From positions 62,001 through 126,000 of the forward strand of contig CBDBNG010000001.1 of assembly GCA_965207995.1 (NCBI GenBank): DNA of 64,000 nucleotides. Direction: 5' to 3'. The notes beneath the pieces were generated by a model, which was given only the letters and a program-made list of their open reading frames with translations, did not search any database and was not told where the DNA came from. The position numbers and the translations under genes were made by a program. The stretch comes from DAOUKH01 sp965207995. GTDB lineage: Bacteria > Chloroflexota > Dehalococcoidia > SHYB01. This document shows, one piece after another, positions 1-7,837 of this stretch (the stretch's first letter is position 1; each line of letters starts with the position of its first letter).

Positions 1-161
1 GCCAGGTGGAAGGCGCCGCCCGACAAGCGAATCCCTGCCGCGCCGCCAAGCTCCTGGCCGCGTTCGAGTGCGACGACGTTCGCTCCGAGCTCTTGGGCCC
101 GCAGCGCGACCGAGATTCCGGCCGTTCCCGCGCCGATGATGACGATGTCGCAGGAGTCCAT
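1..161 (-). CDS. FAD-dependent oxidoreductase, N-terminal fragment (cut by window edge)
   Basis: Only the first 53 codons are inside the window. Reading leftward from an ATG at 161 gives MDSCDIVIIGAGTAGISVAL, the beta-alpha-beta dinucleotide fold with the G-x-G-x-x-G FAD signature. An acidic-type strand end (VVALERGQELGG) follows, and then a GGAF stretch. This start is typical of the FAD_binding_2 family (fumarate reductase/succinate dehydrogenase flavoproteins and ketosteroid dehydrogenases). The substrate cannot be judged from this fragment. No ribosome-binding site stands out. Confidence 0.8.
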   Translation of the reverse strand, partial: MDSCDIVIIGAGTAGISVALRAQELGANVVALERGQELGGAAGIRLSGGAFHL

Positions 162-240
162 GAAGTTGCTTGTGGGGCGACGCTGACGTTGCGTTGGCCA
201 TTCTAGCGGAAGCAGGTGGCGGGCATTGCGTGTGCTAGCC

Positions 241-705
241 CTACACCAAGAGCGACCACAGGGCGCCCGCGAACACGCAAACGCTGAAGCCCGTCAACCA
301 CCCGCCGACGTCGCGATAGGCCCAATCGCGAATGCGGAGCCCCTCAGTGATCTCGTACGCCAGGAAGCCGGTGAACATGATTCCGACCGCCCCCAGCGCC
401 AGACCGTGAGGAAGTTGGCCGAACAGCGCGGCGACGATCAGCAGCCCGGCCAGGACGCCGACGACCGCGTGCATGCCTTCGCGCTGCCACGCCCACCCGC
501 GCACCGGGTCCTTGCGCCACTGTCCGCCGTCGCCGATGTACCAGGCCGGGTTCTCGTCGGGCGGCGGCGACGTCCGGGTGGCGCCGGGGTGTTCGCGGAT
601 CGCGGCCAACCGGTACGAATAGCGTTCCTGTCGCGTGCTTCCTTGTCGAACGACGACGCTGCCGCCCTCGTTTGGGTCGTCGTAGACATAGCGTTTCAGC
701 AGCAA
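241..705 (-). CDS. hypothetical membrane protein
   Basis: 154 residues. The N-terminal half (about 1-75) is soluble and polar and contains a W-rich stretch (PAWYIGDGGQW, GWAWQREG). The C-terminal half has three hydrophobic segments at about 80-95, 100-118 and 133-153, so the protein is probably anchored in the inner membrane. The start is a TTG directly behind GGAGG, which is close for a Shine-Dalgarno, so the true start could lie a few codons later. I recognise no family. It is the first of three unfamiliar small genes in the same orientation next to tRNA-Leu, possibly one inserted element. Confidence 0.5.
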   Translation of the reverse strand: MLLKRYVYDDPNEGGSVVVRQGSTRQERYSYRLAAIREHPGATRTSPPPDENPAWYIGDGGQWRKDPVRGWAWQREGMHAVVGVLAGLLIVAALFGQLPHGLALGAVGIMFTGFLAYEITEGLRIRDWAYRDVGGWLTGFSVCVFAGALWSLLV

Positions 706-828
706 CCTCCGGTCAGAGCAAGGGAATCGGTCAGGGGGCCGCCCTCCACCTGGATGGACAAGCCCATGATTGACGCTACGGCTTGGCGGTGCGGTCGGTC
801 AAGGGCCGAGTGTCTGTGCGGGAAGCGG

Positions 829-1041
829 CTAGCCGCCTGACGACTGACCCAGCAAGAAGATGACCACACCGGCCCCCAGACTCAGAAGGCGAGGCACAAC
901 CCACCGGATGACGCCTAACACTCCGGACGCCTGGTTGATTTTGGCCTCCACGTCACGGAGGCGTCGGTCTAGTTCGATGAGGCCCGAGTCGTCAGGGAGA
1001 ACAGGCTGTTCGACCTCGGCTCGGCGGAAAAGACGACTCAT
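829..1041 (-). CDS. small membrane protein, XhlA/holin-like architecture
   Basis: 70 residues: a short basic start, an amphipathic heptad-like segment at about 20-37 (LIELDRRLRDVEAKI) and one transmembrane helix at about 47-64 ending in GQSSGG. A helix followed by one C-terminal membrane span is the layout of XhlA-type phage haemolysin/holin accessory proteins, but the resemblance is architectural only. AAGGAG lies 8 bases before the ATG, a good ribosome-binding site that supports a real gene. Its position between two other unfamiliar genes and close to tRNA-Leu fits a mobile-element remnant. Confidence 0.5.
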   Translation of the reverse strand: MSRLFRRAEVEQPVLPDDSGLIELDRRLRDVEAKINQASGVLGVIRWVVPRLLSLGAGVVIFLLGQSSGG

Positions 1042-1127
1042 CCCATACGCTCCTTAGGTGTGACTTACATGCACAAAGGTAGCGCGGGCACTGCGCGTTC
1101 CGTTACCAGACTATCCGGCGATAGCCT

Positions 1128-1829
1128 TCAACTGCGGGAGCGTCGTCCCTTGAACGGCCAGCACTCCCAAGGTGCAGGGAGCCTGCCGTCCTGTTCTCCG
1201 GCCTTCTTGATCGCATCCATCACGGTGCGTTCCTCGATGTCGCACGCCTCGGCTACGGCGGTGTAGCCCATCATCTTTGGCAGCCCCAGGTAGAGAAGAA
1301 CACTGAAGACGTAGGCGAGTGTCGCGTTTCGGTTGTCGTTGGCGTAGGGTGGTTGACCCTTGTGGGCCTGGGGCTTCGGCGGGGCAGTGCGTTCGCCCCG
1401 GTGCACTTCAGCCGCCCACTTCGCAAGAGGGGCGGGGAACGGCTGCCCCTCTTCATGGAGGCGGGCGGCGATAAGGTTCAGGGCCTCCCAGTAGTCGGGA
1501 TCACGCGCGCTGGCCTCGACCATGTTTCGGAGCTTCTCGGCCTGTCGTTCCTCTCCCCAATCCCATCCTTCCCCATTACCCTCACCCCAACTACGCATTG
1601 CGAACCAGTTCTCCGCCTCTCTGGAACCCCGCCAGGGAATCGTGGACATGTCGAAGCCGTGCAGGAGGTAGCGGACGACGTAGTCGGCCTCTTCTTGCGC
1701 CTCAGCCTCGGTTAGGCCCTTGAACAGGTCTCTCGATAGCAGCGCGTTGTGTTCCTCGACGGGAACATCCTCGCCGCGTTCTTGCTTGGCGAGCGTCGAC
1801 TCCCACAAGACGCGCCGTTGCTCATGCAC
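1128..1829 (-). CDS. hypothetical protein with C-terminal HTH-like segment
   Basis: 233 residues, soluble, rich in Trp, Glu and Arg; no family recognised. The C-terminal part (about 165-215) reads as a compact helical domain: a hydrophobic helix (LAYVFSVLLYLGLP), then YTAVAEACDIEERTVMDAI, which has helix-turn-helix spacing. A DNA-binding role is possible. The DNA here has longer runs without the G/C third-position bias of neighbouring genes. The gene ends 65 bases from the 3' end of tRNA-Leu, so it may belong to an element that used the tRNA as attachment site. No integrase is visible in the window. Confidence 0.5.
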   Translation of the reverse strand: MHEQRRVLWESTLAKQERGEDVPVEEHNALLSRDLFKGLTEAEAQEEADYVVRYLLHGFDMSTIPWRGSREAENWFAMRSWGEGNGEGWDWGEERQAEKLRNMVEASARDPDYWEALNLIAARLHEEGQPFPAPLAKWAAEVHRGERTAPPKPQAHKGQPPYANDNRNATLAYVFSVLLYLGLPKMMGYTAVAEACDIEERTVMDAIKKAGEQDGRLPAPWECWPFKGRRSRS

Positions 1830-1894
1830 TGGCCTGCAGCTTCACCGCTATGCCCGCCGGGTTGTCGTCAAGGTAGCCCATCTAGAAAATAGAG

Positions 1895-1981
1895 TGGTGC
1901 CGAAGGTGAGATTCGAACTCACACGCCCGTAAGGACACTGCGCCCTGAACACAGCGCGTCTGCCTGTTCCGCCACTTCGGC
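1895..1981 (-). tRNA. tRNA-Leu (anticodon CAG)
   Basis: Class II tRNA with a 7-bp acceptor stem GCCGAAG/CTTCGGC, an encoded ACCA end, a TTCGAAT T-loop and a long variable arm around TGTCCTTACGGGCGT. The anticodon stem is CTGTG/CGCAG (one T-G pair) with loop TTCAGGG, giving CAG, which reads the CUG codon common in this GC-rich genome. The 3' end faces the three unfamiliar genes at 241-1829. Confidence 0.95.
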
Positions 1982-2049
1982 CCGGGGTCTTTCATTTTAC
2001 GTGACGCGCCGGAAGGCTGGCAACGAGCGCGCGGCGCGGCCCGCGGACG

Positions 2050-2997
2050 CTAGTCGATGTAGACCGGGGCGTCGGGGCGGATGACGTGGCGCTCGGCGGT
2101 GAGGCGCTCCCGCAGCCACTTGGGGAGGGCGAAAATGCCGCGGTGGGCCTGGCCGTCGTAGAAGCGGAGGGGGCGTTCGACGCGCTCGGCGATGCGGCGG
2201 TCCACCTCAATGGGGCTAAGGGCGGCTGGATCGGAGCCTTCGGCGGCGATGACGAAGCCCCACGCGCCGCCGAAGGATGGCACCTCGGCGACGTAGGCGG
2301 CGGCGCTCGTGAACGCTTGGGCGGCGGTGTGACGGATTGCGGTCAGCGCCCGCGTCATGCCGAGCGTCGCGGGACCGGCCTGGGTTACGAGCACGCCGCC
2401 CGGCTTCAGTCGTTGTGCCGCCATGGTGTAGAAGTCGGCGGTGAAGAGCGGCAGCGACGGCCCTGACTCGGTGGGGTCGGTGACGTCGATGATGATCACG
2501 TCGAACTCGGGGCCGCGGCGTTCGAGGGCGGCGCGGGCGTCGCCGACCTCGAGCTCCGTGCGCGGGTCGTCGAATGCGCCCGCGTGCCACTCGGGCAGGT
2601 GCTTGCGACAGAGGTCGACGAGCTCGCCGTCTAGGTCGGCCATGACGGCGCGGCGCACCGTGCGGTGGGCGAGGACCTCGCGCAACGTGGCGCCCTCGCC
2701 GCCCCCGGCGATGAAGACGTCGGCGGGGTCGTCGTGGGCGATCAGGGCGGGGTGGACGAGGGCCTCGTGGTAGATGAACTCATCGGCGGCGGCAGACTGC
2801 GTCTTGCCGTCGAGGACGAGCGTCTTGCCGAAGGGGTCGGTGTCGAGGATGTCGACACGCTGGAAGGCGGTGGTGCCCGAGAAGAGGACGCGCTTCAGGA
2901 CCAGGCTATGGTGAAGGCTCGCGCGGACCGGCTCGGTGTACCACGCCTGCCCCGGCGGAAGGTCTGGGAGCCCGGACGGGCCCGCCCTCTCCGCCAT
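2050..2997 (-). CDS. speE: spermidine synthase (aminopropyltransferase)
   Basis: 315 residues from the ATG at 2997. The enzyme transfers an aminopropyl group from decarboxylated AdoMet to putrescine. Family marks are the N-terminal beta region with a QRVDILDTDPFG-like segment and LDGKTQ, the YHEALVHPAL segment, the GGGEGATLREVL nucleotide-binding loop, and DVIIIDVTDP carrying the catalytic Asp region. The start is fixed by coupling: the last A of the speD stop TGA is the A of this ATG (TGATG). An upstream in-frame extension of 20 residues lies inside speD and is rejected. The triamine product range (spermidine or thermospermine) cannot be told from sequence alone. Confidence 0.92.
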   Translation of the reverse strand: MAERAGPSGLPDLPPGQAWYTEPVRASLHHSLVLKRVLFSGTTAFQRVDILDTDPFGKTLVLDGKTQSAAADEFIYHEALVHPALIAHDDPADVFIAGGGEGATLREVLAHRTVRRAVMADLDGELVDLCRKHLPEWHAGAFDDPRTELEVGDARAALERRGPEFDVIIIDVTDPTESGPSLPLFTADFYTMAAQRLKPGGVLVTQAGPATLGMTRALTAIRHTAAQAFTSAAAYVAEVPSFGGAWGFVIAAEGSDPAALSPIEVDRRIAERVERPLRFYDGQAHRGIFALPKWLRERLTAERHVIRPDAPVYID

Positions 2998-3359
2998 CAG
3001 TGGGCGGCGACGGGAAGCCGCCCGCGCGCCACCTCGATGAACTCGGGGTCCTTGCACCGGAGCTTGCGGGCGATCTCCTCGGCGGCGCGGCGGGGCTCGA
3101 ACGAAGCGCCGCAGGTGAAGATGTCGACGGCGGCATAGGCGAACTCGGGCCAGGTGTGGATGCTGATGTGGGACTCGGCAATCGAGACGATGCCGGTGAC
3201 GCCCTGAGGAGAGAACTGGTGGAAGTTGTGGGTGAGTACCGTGACGCCCAAGTCGTGGGCGGCGGTGAGGAGTGTGCTTCTAATGAAGGAAAGATCGTCT
3301 AGGAGAACGGGGTCGCTCTCCCGAAGCTCGACGAGAAGGTGCGTACCTAATGCATTCAA
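2997..3359 (-). CDS. speD: S-adenosylmethionine decarboxylase proenzyme
   Basis: 120 residues, the usual size of the bacterial class 1b enzyme. It supplies decarboxylated AdoMet to the coupled speE. The self-cleavage site is clear: IAES-HISIHTWPE, with cleavage before Ser63, which becomes the pyruvoyl group. His68 and Cys83 (FTCG) lie at the conserved positions. The start is a TTG giving MNALGTHLLVEL, which matches where the family begins; a G-rich stretch precedes it. A TTGAAT-16-TATAAT promoter lies 39 bases upstream. Together with speE this is a two-gene polyamine operon. Confidence 0.95.
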   Translation of the reverse strand: MNALGTHLLVELRESDPVLLDDLSFIRSTLLTAAHDLGVTVLTHNFHQFSPQGVTGIVSIAESHISIHTWPEFAYAAVDIFTCGASFEPRRAAEEIARKLRCKDPEFIEVARGRLPVAAH

Positions 3360-3397
3360 TCACCTGCCCCCCTTTAGGATTTGGGTCACGAACAGCA

Positions 3398-3425
3398 ATT
3401 ATATCCCCAATTCGCGCGGATTCAA
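3398..3425 (-). promoter_or_regulatory. promoter of speD-speE
   Basis: On the minus strand TTGAAT (3425-3420) is followed after 16 bases by a perfect TATAAT (3403-3398). Transcription would begin near 3391, about 32 bases before the speD TTG. Local AT content is much higher than in the surroundings. Confidence 0.7.
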
Positions 3426-3477
3426 TAGTTTTCTTCTGGGCGGCCGCGACGGAAGGAGGAAGGTGAGGAAGAAGGGG

Positions 3478-4455
3478 CTAGAAGCCGAGCTTGGAGAGAT
3501 CGAGGTGGCGCTCGATGAGCTCGGCGGCACGTTCGAGCTTCTGCGGGTAGTGGAAGCGTGGGGCGGCGGCGAAGGCGGCGATGCCGTCGATCGTCTCCGG
3601 AGTATGGTTGGGTACGACGACGAGGGGCACGTCGAAGGACTGAGCCTTGTCCCGGACGTAGGCGATGGGGCTCCCGCCGCCGGTCAGGATGAGGCACTTG
3701 GTGCGCTCGTTGATCGCGTTCCACTGGAGGTCGGGTCGGTCTGTGCGGGTGACCAGCGCCTTGTTCTCGTAACGGTCGTAGTAGGGGCCGCTGGCGTCGA
3801 CGATCATCGCGCCCAACAAAACGTGCTCGACGAGTTCGCCGGTCCGCTCCCCGGCGTTCAGCACCTCGCCCTCCAGGGCGTCGGCGTAGTCTTGGACGCT
3901 GAAGCTGAGGAGCCGCCGGTCCTCAGGAATGTAGCCGAGCACTTCGACGCCCTTCTCGGCAAGCGCGGGCGCGGCCTCCTCCCGGGCCGTCCGCTCGCCC
4001 GCCGGCGGTACGGTGTTGAAGACGACGCCGAGCAGGCGTTCGCCGAAGGTGGACTTGAGCGCTGCGATGGCGTCGAGATCGACGTCGCGGTGGTAGCTGA
4101 CGATCGCTACTACCGGCGCGTCGACAATGCCGGCAAGCTCGGCGGCGGCGGTGGCAAGCTCGCCCCCGGCGGGCAGCCCTTCGACGATGAGATCGGTCCC
4201 GGCGGCCTGCTTGTGGGCCTTGCCGACGGCGTCGGCGTGATCTCCCAAGCCCGCGGCCAACTCGTCGGCCGAGGCGGATACCGGCGGCTGGACGCCGGCG
4301 AAGGCGGCGTCGGCGTCGGGGACGCCGTCGTCAATGGCGACGGGCTTGAAATAGGAAGCGGTGACGCCGCGGGAGGCGAGGACGGCGGTGAGTCCGGCGG
4401 CGAGGGTCGTGCGGCCCTCACCCTTATCCATCGATATGACGTGCAGGCTGGGCAT
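3478..4455 (-). CDS. BioD-like P-loop/DRTGG-domain protein (phosphotransacetylase-like)
   Basis: 325 residues. Residues 1-200 resemble the dethiobiotin-synthetase/CobB-like P-loop fold with a deviant loop (DKGEGRTTLAAGL, residues 10-22), and KPVAIDDG at the place of the KP motif. Residues about 205-325 form a DRTGG-type domain (GAMIVDASGPYYDRY, then ALVTRTDRPDLQ and LILTGGGSP). The same two-domain unit forms the N-terminal regulatory part of long phosphate acetyltransferases, but the PTA catalytic domain is absent, so an acetyltransferase activity should not be assumed. A nucleotide- or CoA-metabolite-sensing role is inference. It lies between the polyamine genes and the prenyl synthase, in the same direction. 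Confidence 0.75.
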   Translation of the reverse strand: MPSLHVISMDKGEGRTTLAAGLTAVLASRGVTASYFKPVAIDDGVPDADAAFAGVQPPVSASADELAAGLGDHADAVGKAHKQAAGTDLIVEGLPAGGELATAAAELAGIVDAPVVAIVSYHRDVDLDAIAALKSTFGERLLGVVFNTVPPAGERTAREEAAPALAEKGVEVLGYIPEDRRLLSFSVQDYADALEGEVLNAGERTGELVEHVLLGAMIVDASGPYYDRYENKALVTRTDRPDLQWNAINERTKCLILTGGGSPIAYVRDKAQSFDVPLVVVPNHTPETIDGIAAFAAAPRFHYPQKLERAAELIERHLDLSKLGF

Positions 4456-4510
4456 TTGGCGGCGGTTCTACAGGGTGAATCCGGAGGTGAAGTGTAGCAC
4501 ACACCGGGCG

Positions 4511-5503
4511 TTAGACGCGGCGGTGGATGGCGTAGTCGCAGAGCTTGAGCAGCGAGGCCTTGGCTGGGACGTCGGGGAAGATGGCGAGGGCGCTCCGGGC
4601 GCGGTCGCAGTAGTCCTGGGCCACGGTGTACGCCTGCTTGATGGCGGGTGAACCCTGGATGAGTTCGACGGCGTCGTCGAGTTTGGCGGCATCGTTGCGG
4701 TGGTCGAAGACGGCTTGGATGGCGCCTTCGTTGGAACGCTCGCGGGTGAGTAGTATCGCGGGAAGCGTCATGACGCCGTGGCGGAGATCGTTCTTCAGCG
4801 GTTTGCCGACGGTCTCCTCCGACCCCTCGAAGTCGAGGATGTCGTCGGCCACCTGAAAGCCCATGCCCAGGTTCCAGCCATAGCTGCTGAGCGCGGCGAC
4901 CTCTTCTTCAGGGGCGCCGCTGAGTACGGCGCCCGCCTCCGAGGCCGTTTGGAAGAGGGAGGCCGTCTTGTCGCTGATGCGGGCCTCGTAGTCTTCCTGC
5001 GTCTGACCGGCGTCGAAGCTGGTGAGGTACTCGCGAAGCTCGCCGGCGGAGAGCGCCATGATGGTCTCGGCGAAGCGGCGCATCACGCGGACGTTGCCGG
5101 TGTCGCAGACGTAGGTGGCAGACTTGGCGAAAACGTAGTCGCCGAGCAGGACGGCGACATTGCGGCCCCACAACGAGCTGACGGTGGGGTGGCCGCGCCG
5201 GAACTCGGCCTCGTCGACGGTGTCGTCGTGGACCAGGGTGGCGATGTGCAGGAGCTCGACGGCGGTTGCCATCAGAATCGACAGCTTGGGGTCGTGGGGG
5301 TGGAACTTCGAGGCGAGCAGTGTGAGCGTGGGCCTGAGCTGCTTGCCTCGATGGCTCAGGAGGCGCCTGAGCATGTCGCTGTGGCCGTCGAACCGGGAAG
5401 CGTTGCTCATCTCGTTGAGCATGTCGCCGACCTGGGCGAGCTCGTCTCGCACCGGGTCGTAGATGGAGGCGATGGTGTCCCGCGTGCGCGGTTCTTCAGG
5501 CAT
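4511..5503 (-). CDS. polyprenyl diphosphate synthase (trans-isoprenyl)
   Basis: 330 residues. It condenses isopentenyl diphosphate onto an allylic diphosphate to build long-chain isoprenoids, probably for a quinone tail or lipid carrier. The first aspartate-rich motif is HDDTVDE (Asp93-Asp97) followed by RRG; the second is DDILD (220-224). GKQLRP (53-58) binds the IPP diphosphate. Residues upstream of the first DDxxD are not bulky, consistent with a long-chain product, but the chain length is not determined. The start overlaps the end of metG by 8 bases, so the two are cotranscribed. Confidence 0.93.
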   Translation of the reverse strand: MPEEPRTRDTIASIYDPVRDELAQVGDMLNEMSNASRFDGHSDMLRRLLSHRGKQLRPTLTLLASKFHPHDPKLSILMATAVELLHIATLVHDDTVDEAEFRRGHPTVSSLWGRNVAVLLGDYVFAKSATYVCDTGNVRVMRRFAETIMALSAGELREYLTSFDAGQTQEDYEARISDKTASLFQTASEAGAVLSGAPEEEVAALSSYGWNLGMGFQVADDILDFEGSEETVGKPLKNDLRHGVMTLPAILLTRERSNEGAIQAVFDHRNDAAKLDDAVELIQGSPAIKQAYTVAQDYCDRARSALAIFPDVPAKASLLKLCDYAIHRRV

Positions 5504-7178
5504 CCTGGCCGGCGCCGACGGCGCTCATCTCCTTCGCCACTTCCGCCTCGTCGAGCTTTTGGAAGAGGGGCTTGGGGCGCTCGAACGGCGTGCCGGCCAC
5601 GGGGGGCTGAAGGACCCATCCGGCGTCTTCAACCGCGCCGTCCAACCCCAGGTACTCGTGCACCCGCTGTGAGCTGCCCGGCATGAAAGGATACAGCGCC
5701 GTCTTGAGCGCTGCTATCGTGTAGCAGCCGGCCCAGAGCGCCGTCGCGGCGGCCTGCCGGTCGGTCTTCACCGTCTTCCACGGCGACTGCTCTTCCAGGT
5801 AGCGGTTGCCGTGGTGCGCCAGGCCCATCGCCGCGTTGATCGCCGCCTTGAACTTGGTCGTGCCGAGCAGTTCGTCGACGCGCTCGAGCGCCCCGTCCGA
5901 CGCGGCGACCAGCTCGCGCGTCGACTCGTCGAAGGCGCCGGGGTCGCCGGGGTCGGGGATGCGGCCGTCGAAGGCGCGGTGGGTGAAGCTGAGGACGCGG
6001 TTGACGAGGTTGCCGTAGGTGGCGACGAGCTCGTCGTTGTTGCGGCGGACGAACTCTTGCCAGCGGAAGTCGGCGTCGGCGGACTCGGGCATGATGGCGG
6101 TAAGGACGTAGCGCAGCGGGTCGGGGTCGAAGCGGTCGAGGTAGTCGGGCACCCAGACCGCCCAGTTGCGGCTCTTGGAGAATTTTAACCCTGCGAGGTT
6201 GAGGTATTCGTTGGCCGGGACGTCGTAAGGCAACGCGAGGCCGCCGAAGCCCATGAGCATGGCGGGCCAAATGATGGTGTGGAAGGGAATGTTGTCCTTG
6301 GCCATGAAGTAGTAGGCCCGGGACCCGTCCTCCCAGAATGGGCGCCATGCCTTGGGCTCGCCACGGTCTTGCGCCCACTGTTTGGAGGCCGAAAGGTAAC
6401 CGATGACGGCCTCGAACCAGACGTAGATGCGTTTGCTCTCGTAGCCGTCGAGCGGGATTGGGACACCCCAGGTGAGGTCGCGGGTGACGGCGCGGTCCTG
6501 CAGACCGTCCCGGAGATAGCCGAGGGTGAAGTTGCGGACGTTGGGCCGCCAGTGCTCCTGCTCCGCGACCCATGCCTCGAGCTGCTCCTGGAAGGCCGAG
6601 AGCTTGAGGAAGAAGTGCTCGGTGTCGCGGAACTCGGGCGTGTCGCCGGAGATGGCGCTGCGAATGCCGATGAGGTCCTTCGCGTCGAGTTGGCGGCCGC
6701 AGCCGTCGCACTGATCGCCGCGCGCTGCCTCGAAGTCGCAGTGGGGGCAGGCGCCGGTGACGTAGCGGTCGGGAAGGAAGCGCTCGTCGACCACCGAATA
6801 AGGCATCGACATCGTCGCCTTGTAGATGTACCCCTCGTCGAGCAGCTGGTTGAAAATCTCGTGAGTGGTGGCCGCGTGGTTGGCCGTCCCCGTTGAGGTG
6901 AAGAGGTCCCAGGAGATGCCGAGCCGCCGCCACGAGTCCTCGAACTCGGCCTGATAGTGTTCGACGATCTCCCGCGGGGTCTTGCCCTCTTCGTCGGCGC
7001 GGACGGTGACCGGGGTGCCGTGCCAGTCGCTCCCGGACACCATGAGGACGTCGTTGCCCTTCAGCCGGTGGTAGCGGGCGAAGATGTCGGCGGGGAGGTA
7101 GCAGCCGGCGACGTGCCCAAGATGCAGCGAGCTATTGGCGTAGGGCCAGGCGACGGCGACGAGGATGCGTTCGGGCAT
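5496..7178 (-). CDS. metG: methionyl-tRNA synthetase
   Basis: 560 residues; class I synthetase charging tRNA-Met. Motifs: HLGH (19-22, HIGH box), a knuckle with CPHC (144-147) and CDGC (157-160) that fits one zinc site, VWFEAVIGYLS in the active-site region, and KFSKSRN (332-338, KMSKS box). The C-terminal half is the helical anticodon-binding domain. The EMAP/Trbp111-like C-terminal tRNA-binding domain of some bacterial enzymes is absent. A TAGAAT -10-like site on the minus strand (7267-7262) lies about 84 bases upstream, in the region shared with the divergent CBS gene. Confidence 0.97.
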   Translation of the reverse strand: MPERILVAVAWPYANSSLHLGHVAGCYLPADIFARYHRLKGNDVLMVSGSDWHGTPVTVRADEEGKTPREIVEHYQAEFEDSWRRLGISWDLFTSTGTANHAATTHEIFNQLLDEGYIYKATMSMPYSVVDERFLPDRYVTGACPHCDFEAARGDQCDGCGRQLDAKDLIGIRSAISGDTPEFRDTEHFFLKLSAFQEQLEAWVAEQEHWRPNVRNFTLGYLRDGLQDRAVTRDLTWGVPIPLDGYESKRIYVWFEAVIGYLSASKQWAQDRGEPKAWRPFWEDGSRAYYFMAKDNIPFHTIIWPAMLMGFGGLALPYDVPANEYLNLAGLKFSKSRNWAVWVPDYLDRFDPDPLRYVLTAIMPESADADFRWQEFVRRNNDELVATYGNLVNRVLSFTHRAFDGRIPDPGDPGAFDESTRELVAASDGALERVDELLGTTKFKAAINAAMGLAHHGNRYLEEQSPWKTVKTDRQAAATALWAGCYTIAALKTALYPFMPGSSQRVHEYLGLDGAVEDAGWVLQPPVAGTPFERPKPLFQKLDEAEVAKEMSAVGAGQDA

Positions 7179-7327
7179 CGCGGCTTAGGCTCGATGCGGT
7201 TCCGCGGGTAGTTGAAGAGCAGGACCGTACTTCATGGCGCGCCGGCGCAGCCGGATTCGCCATTCTAGCACGCGGCATGGGTCACTCGACGGGGAATGCT
7301 GCCCAGCAGTTGTCATAACATGATTAC

Positions 7328-7837
7328 ATGCGCGGTACAATGGAAGAGACTCCCGCAGAGGTGTTTCGACCAGGGCCAAACCTCATGCTCACCGCACGCG
7401 ACATCATGACCAAAAAAGTGATCACCGTCGGTCCCGACGCCACGGTGCGGGATGCGGCGGCGCTCATGGTCGAGACCGGAGCCGGGGCGCTTCCCGTGCT
7501 GGAGGACGGCCTTCTGGTGGGCATTCTGAGCCACAACGACTACACGTTGCGCGAGGGTATCCGACCCGTAAGCGGCGCCTACACCATGATGCGGCGGCTG
7601 CTTTCGGCCGAACATATGGAAGAGACCTTGGCCGAGCTCGCCGACCGTCCGGTCTCGGAGGTGATGGAGCCGGACGTGTCCACGGCCGACGAAGAGACAC
7701 CGGTCTGGCGGCTTGCGCAGCGCATGGCGCGCGAGCGAATTCACCACATGCCCATCGTCGACGGCGGCCGCGTGGTGGGGATCGTTGCCGTGCAGGACTT
7801 CCTCAAAGCGCTGCTCCGCGAACCGGCGGCGGAGTGA
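7328..7837 (+). CDS. CBS-domain protein (paired CBS module)
   Basis: 169 residues made of two CBS motifs. The first is about 22-80 (ARDIMTKKVITVGPDATVRD ending in GILSHNDY), the second about 105-165 (PVSEVMEPDVSTADEETPV ending in GIVAVQDFLKAL). Stand-alone CBS pairs usually sense adenine nucleotides or AdoMet. No effector domain is attached, so the partner is unknown. A shorter product from the ATG at 7385 (MLTARDIM) would start right at the domain, and TACAAT at 7336-7341 resembles a -10 that would favour it. The 3' end overlaps the convergent VLRF1-like gene by 35 bases. Confidence 0.85.
   Translation: MRGTMEETPAEVFRPGPNLMLTARDIMTKKVITVGPDATVRDAAALMVETGAGALPVLEDGLLVGILSHNDYTLREGIRPVSGAYTMMRRLLSAEHMEETLAELADRPVSEVMEPDVSTADEETPVWRLAQRMARERIHHMPIVDGGRVVGIVAVQDFLKALLREPAAE

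Noticed and set aside
1895..1981. Second attachment-site copy for the islet beside tRNA-Leu
   Set aside because: No repeat of the tRNA 3' end was found between 161 and 241 or elsewhere in the window.
3226..4497. Rightward 423-codon frame over the DRTGG gene
   Set aside because: It is the antisense mirror of a gene with clear motifs and codon bias; it has no recognisable domain.
7310..7341. TTGTCA ... TACAAT as a promoter of the CBS gene
   Set aside because: The spacer is 20 bases, longer than normal, and the first ATG of the gene lies inside it; it is mentioned only as a hint for a later start.
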